Positions 30,547-33,616 of a stretch of DNA of 33,616 nt are shown piece after piece. Below the pieces are notes generated by a model. The model was not told where the DNA came from. It made no database searches and saw nothing but the letters and a program-made list of their open reading frames with translations. How positions within the stretch are numbered: position 1 is the stretch's first letter; every line of letters begins with the position of its first letter. The stretch is from SZUA-365 sp034002405 (GTDB lineage: Bacteria > Bacteroidota > Ignavibacteria > SZUA-365): NCBI GenBank assembly GCA_034002405.1, contig JAVFAS010000038.1:1-33616 (forward strand). Reading direction: 5' to 3'. Made by a program: the position numbers and the translations under genes.

Positions 30547-33500
30547 ATGTCTGATACGGATACATCACAACACACATACTGGAAGAGTTTCGGAGAGCTG
30601 GGCAAGGATCCATCGCTGCTCGAGCAGCTCGGACACGAGTTCCCCGCCGACTACGACGTGCCGGTGGGAAGCGCCTCGTCGATGACACGTCGCACGTTCA
30701 TCGGCGTCATGGCCGCGTCGGCCGCGCTCGCCGCCACCGGTTGCCGCCGGCCCGAGCAGCAGATCGTTCCCTACGTCCGCAAGCCGGAATATCTCACGCC
30801 GGGTGTGGCGAATCATTTCGCCACTGCCTACACGCACGGGAATTTCGCGGCCGGTTTGCTCGTGCGTTCGCGCGAGGGACGTCCCGTCAAGATCGAAGGC
30901 AATGATCAGTGCACGGTCAGCGGGGGCAAGTCGAATCATCTCGCGCAGGCCTCGCTGCTCGCGCTGTACGATCCCGACCGCATGCTCCGCCCGACGGTGA
31001 ACAACAGCGATTCCACGCCACTCAACGCCATGCGCCGCATGGCGGAGGCCATCCGCGAGGTGACGGCGAACGGGAAGAGCGTGCGCATCCTGGTCGACGA
31101 ACACGCGTCGCCCTCGCGCGCACGTCTCTTTGGCGACCTCGAGCGAATGCTGCCCTCCACGCGTGTGGTGACTTGGCCGGCCATCGTCGCCGGCGGAGCC
31201 GCGACGGCCAATGCCCGTCTGCTGGGCATCGACGCCGTGCTCGTCCCCGATCTCTCGAAGGCCGAGGTTGTCCTCGGGATCGAAAGTGATTTTCTCGGCA
31301 CCGATCCGGAATCCCTCTTCCACATCCGACAGTTTTCGAAACGCCGCAAACCCGAGACCGGGGCGACGGGGATGAGCCGCTTCTACGCGGTCGAGGCCGC
31401 CATGACCATGACCGGTGCGAATGCGGACACGCGAATCCGAATGACACCCGAGGAATTCGATCCCTTCCTGCGCGCATTGCTGCACGAGATCGCGGTGGTC
31501 CGCGGCCGCGGGGTCGCGGGCGTTGACGCGGCGGCACTCCGCGCCGGCGAATCGCTCGACCGCTTCCCGGCGATCTCGCGTATTGCCGACGACTTGCTCG
31601 CGCGACCGTCGGTGGTCATGATCGGCCGCCACCTCGACACGCGACTGCACGCCCTGGGGGTGATGCTCAACCAGGCCATCGGTGCCATCGGTGCCGGACG
31701 CGTGATCGATCCACGTCGGTCGCTTCCCTTCAGCAATGCGAAGAATACCGGGATCGAGGCACTGAAAACGGAAATGCGGAGCGGGGATGTCGGCGTCGTG
31801 ATCTTCGCCGATGTGAATCCCGCTCATGCGCTGGGGAATGAATTTCGCGATCTGATCTCGCGGGTGCTCTACCGCTTCTCGCTCGCGCAGTACGCGGACG
31901 AGACATCCAAGGCCTGTTCGATTTTCGTGCCGGTCAACCATTACCTCGAAGCGTGGGGCGACGCCCGCATGCTCGACGGGTCGGAAGCGGTGGTCCAGCC
32001 CCTGATCGCGCCGCTCAATGACGGCCAGCCATCGTTGGGGGACACATTGATGGGAATCGCCCGCGCACTCGATGCGAAGCATTTTGAAGGCACGGCGTCG
32101 TGGTACGACTACGTGAAGGCACGCTGGCGCGAGGAACGCTTCCCGTCGAGCGGACGGGCGTCCTTTGACGGATACTGGACCGAGACGCTGCGCGACGGAC
32201 GCGCGGACGCCGCCGTGTCGCCCGGAACCGCATCCTGGAATCCGGCATCGGTGGCCGAACTGCTGCGGGGCTCCGCGAGCGCGAAGCGCCCGGAGACATC
32301 GACCCTGTCGCTCGGTCTGCTTCCCAGTTTCGCGCTCTCCGACGGCCGTCATGCGAACCTTGGCTGGCTGATGGAACTTCCCGATCCGGTGACGAAGGTG
32401 ACGTGGGACAATGTCGCGATGATGAGCGCGCGCACGGCCGCACGTCTCGGGGTCGGCAATGGCGATGTCGTGCGGCTGAAGACGACAGCGGCCGCGGTCG
32501 ACCTGCCCGCGTTCGTGCAGCCGGGCCTCGCCGAGAATACGGTGATCACGACCGTGGGCTTCGGACGCAGCGAGGGCGGCCGCGTGGCGGCGGGCCAGGG
32601 TGTCAATGTGTACGGACTCACGGGCGCCATCGATTCGATCGGCTATGTCCGAGCAGAGATTCAGAAAACCGGAGAGAAATATCCGATAGCGACGACGCAG
32701 GAACACCATTCGCTCTCGGGTGACGCGCTCTTCGACATCGACCGCTCGGACATCGTCAAGGAAGGCACGCTCGCGGCGTTCATCGCCGACCCGGCCTCGC
32801 TGTACGCGAAGGATCTTCCGGTGTATGGAACGGAGAGAAACACCGACCGTCCGATCAGCGTCACCACGCCGCATGACTACAGCGCGGGCCATCGCTGGGG
32901 GATGACCATCGACACGTCGGCATGCGTGGGCTGCAATGCCTGCGTGATCGCCTGCGTGTCGGAAAACAATATCCCCGTCGTGGGAAAGGAACAGGTCATG
33001 CGCGGCCGCGAGATGCATTGGATCCGCATCGACCGGTATTACGCGGGACCGCCGGACGAGCCCCGCACGCTGCTGCAGCCCATGCTTTGCCAGCACTGCG
33101 AGAAGGCACCCTGCGAGAACGTCTGTCCCGTCGCCGCGACGACGCACAGTCCGGAGGGACTCAATGAAATGACCTACAATCGCTGCGTGGGAACGCGCTA
33201 TTGTTCGAACAACTGTCCGTACAAGGTGCGTCGCTTCAACTACCTCAATTATCACGGCGAGGAGCGCGATCCCCTGCGCATGGTATTCAACCCCGACGTC
33301 ACGGTGCGCATGCGCGGCATCATGGAGAAATGCACCTTCTGCGTGCAGCGCATCAATGAAGCGAAGTATGCCGCGAAGAACGACGGCCGCGAGCGGCTCG
33401 CCGACGGGGAAGTGCACACCGCCTGTCAGCAGGCCTGTCCCGCCGATGCCATCGTCTTTGGCGACACCAACGATCCCGCGAGCGCGGTATCCAAGAGCCG

Positions 33501-33600
33501 CACGTCCGATCGCGGGTATCATGTGTTGCGCGAACTGAACGTGCTTCCATCGATCACCTACAAGGCCAAAATCCGCAATACGAATGGAGGTGCCGCATGA
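30547..33600 (+). CDS. actB: Alternative complex III molybdopterin-like/iron-sulfur subunit
   Basis: A 1017-residue peripheral subunit of ACIII that fuses a molybdopterin-oxidoreductase-like domain (about 80-745) with a ferredoxin domain (about 780-1000). The N-terminus YWKSFGEL and a twin-arginine-like signal (Arg48-Arg49 in MTRRTFIG, then a hydrophobic run to Cys66) match the family's TAT-variant start. Four cluster groups are seen: CVGCNAC...C from 793, CQHC...C...C from 848, C....YC...CP from 880, and CTFC from 929 with C...C at 960/964. These fit three [4Fe-4S] and one [3Fe-4S] cluster. ActB in general lacks molybdenum. Stop and actC start overlap. Confidence 0.95.
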   Translation: MSDTDTSQHTYWKSFGELGKDPSLLEQLGHEFPADYDVPVGSASSMTRRTFIGVMAASAALAATGCRRPEQQIVPYVRKPEYLTPGVANHFATAYTHGNFAAGLLVRSREGRPVKIEGNDQCTVSGGKSNHLAQASLLALYDPDRMLRPTVNNSDSTPLNAMRRMAEAIREVTANGKSVRILVDEHASPSRARLFGDLERMLPSTRVVTWPAIVAGGAATANARLLGIDAVLVPDLSKAEVVLGIESDFLGTDPESLFHIRQFSKRRKPETGATGMSRFYAVEAAMTMTGANADTRIRMTPEEFDPFLRALLHEIAVVRGRGVAGVDAAALRAGESLDRFPAISRIADDLLARPSVVMIGRHLDTRLHALGVMLNQAIGAIGAGRVIDPRRSLPFSNAKNTGIEALKTEMRSGDVGVVIFADVNPAHALGNEFRDLISRVLYRFSLAQYADETSKACSIFVPVNHYLEAWGDARMLDGSEAVVQPLIAPLNDGQPSLGDTLMGIARALDAKHFEGTASWYDYVKARWREERFPSSGRASFDGYWTETLRDGRADAAVSPGTASWNPASVAELLRGSASAKRPETSTLSLGLLPSFALSDGRHANLGWLMELPDPVTKVTWDNVAMMSARTAARLGVGNGDVVRLKTTAAAVDLPAFVQPGLAENTVITTVGFGRSEGGRVAAGQGVNVYGLTGAIDSIGYVRAEIQKTGEKYPIATTQEHHSLSGDALFDIDRSDIVKEGTLAAFIADPASLYAKDLPVYGTERNTDRPISVTTPHDYSAGHRWGMTIDTSACVGCNACVIACVSENNIPVVGKEQVMRGREMHWIRIDRYYAGPPDEPRTLLQPMLCQHCEKAPCENVCPVAATTHSPEGLNEMTYNRCVGTRYCSNNCPYKVRRFNYLNYHGEERDPLRMVFNPDVTVRMRGIMEKCTFCVQRINEAKYAAKNDGRERLADGEVHTACQQACPADAIVFGDTNDPASAVSKSRTSDRGYHVLRELNVLPSITYKAKIRNTNGGAA

Positions 33601-33616
33601 GTCCAGGGCAGGAGAC
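33597..33616 (+). CDS. actC: Start of the next act gene (probably actC), cut by the window
   Basis: An ATG at 33597 overlaps the actB stop (ATGA), and the frame MSPGQE stays open to the window end. In known act clusters the NrfD-like quinol-binding subunit ActC follows ActB directly. Only six full codons are visible, so the identification rests on order and coupling. Confidence 0.5.

Noticed and set aside
30565..33522. A 985-codon minus-strand open frame opposite actB
   Set aside because: Codon-bias shadow of actB; low-complexity Arg/His/Asp composition and no motif.

Overview
The window comes from a GC-rich aerobic bacterium, probably of the FCB group (Bacteroidota in the broad sense: Ignavibacteria, Kapabacteria or Rhodothermota-like). 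Three observations support this. Secreted proteins end in type IX secretion (T9SS) C-terminal sorting domains, one with the classic NPFNP opening. An alternative complex III (act) cluster is joined to an A2-type aa3/caa3 oxidase of the kind known from Rhodothermus. Several candidate promoters have a Bacteroidota-like TAnnTTTG-type -10/-7 box. The exact lineage cannot be fixed from sequence reading alone. Every supported gene lies on the + strand.

Layout. 3-134: tail of an acyl-CoA ligase. 135-239: a cluster of hairpins. 320-4812: nuoABCDEF, the peripheral arm of complex I without nuoG and most membrane subunits, closed by a clear intrinsic terminator. 5020-10464: a less GC-rich block with its own TTGACA-N17-TATACT promoter. 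It holds a broken M6-like secreted metalloprotease (one frameshift in the signal peptide and one in-frame TGA) followed by an SBBP beta-propeller protein. Both end in almost identical 208-bp T9SS sorting cassettes. 10633-12444: a PepSY-like periplasmic protein and thymidine phosphorylase. 12518-17803: a 1761-residue secreted protein with a von Willebrand A domain and nine tandem ~120-residue modules. 18038-20349: a YgjP-type metallopeptidase, an ECF sigma factor overlapping its zinc-finger anti-sigma gene, and a DUF302 protein.

20536-33616: one long respiratory transcription unit behind a strong promoter that overlaps a palindrome. It runs cytochrome c lipoprotein, coxB, coxA, ctaA, ctaB, coxC, coxD, ABC ATPase, ABC permease, sco, ctaM (DUF420), an 80-residue CxxC membrane protein, actA, actB, and the start of actC at the window edge. 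NADH would enter at complex I, quinol would be oxidised by ACIII, and electrons would pass by cytochrome c to the aa3-type oxidase. The same operon carries heme A synthesis (ctaA/ctaB) and CuA/CuB assembly (sco/ctaM).

The best candidates for something not yet described are the ABC exporter pair translationally coupled to sco and ctaM, and the small CxxC membrane protein beside them. The recently homogenised T9SS sorting cassettes are the clearest sign of genome dynamics. No tRNA, rRNA, CRISPR array, transposase or phage gene was seen.
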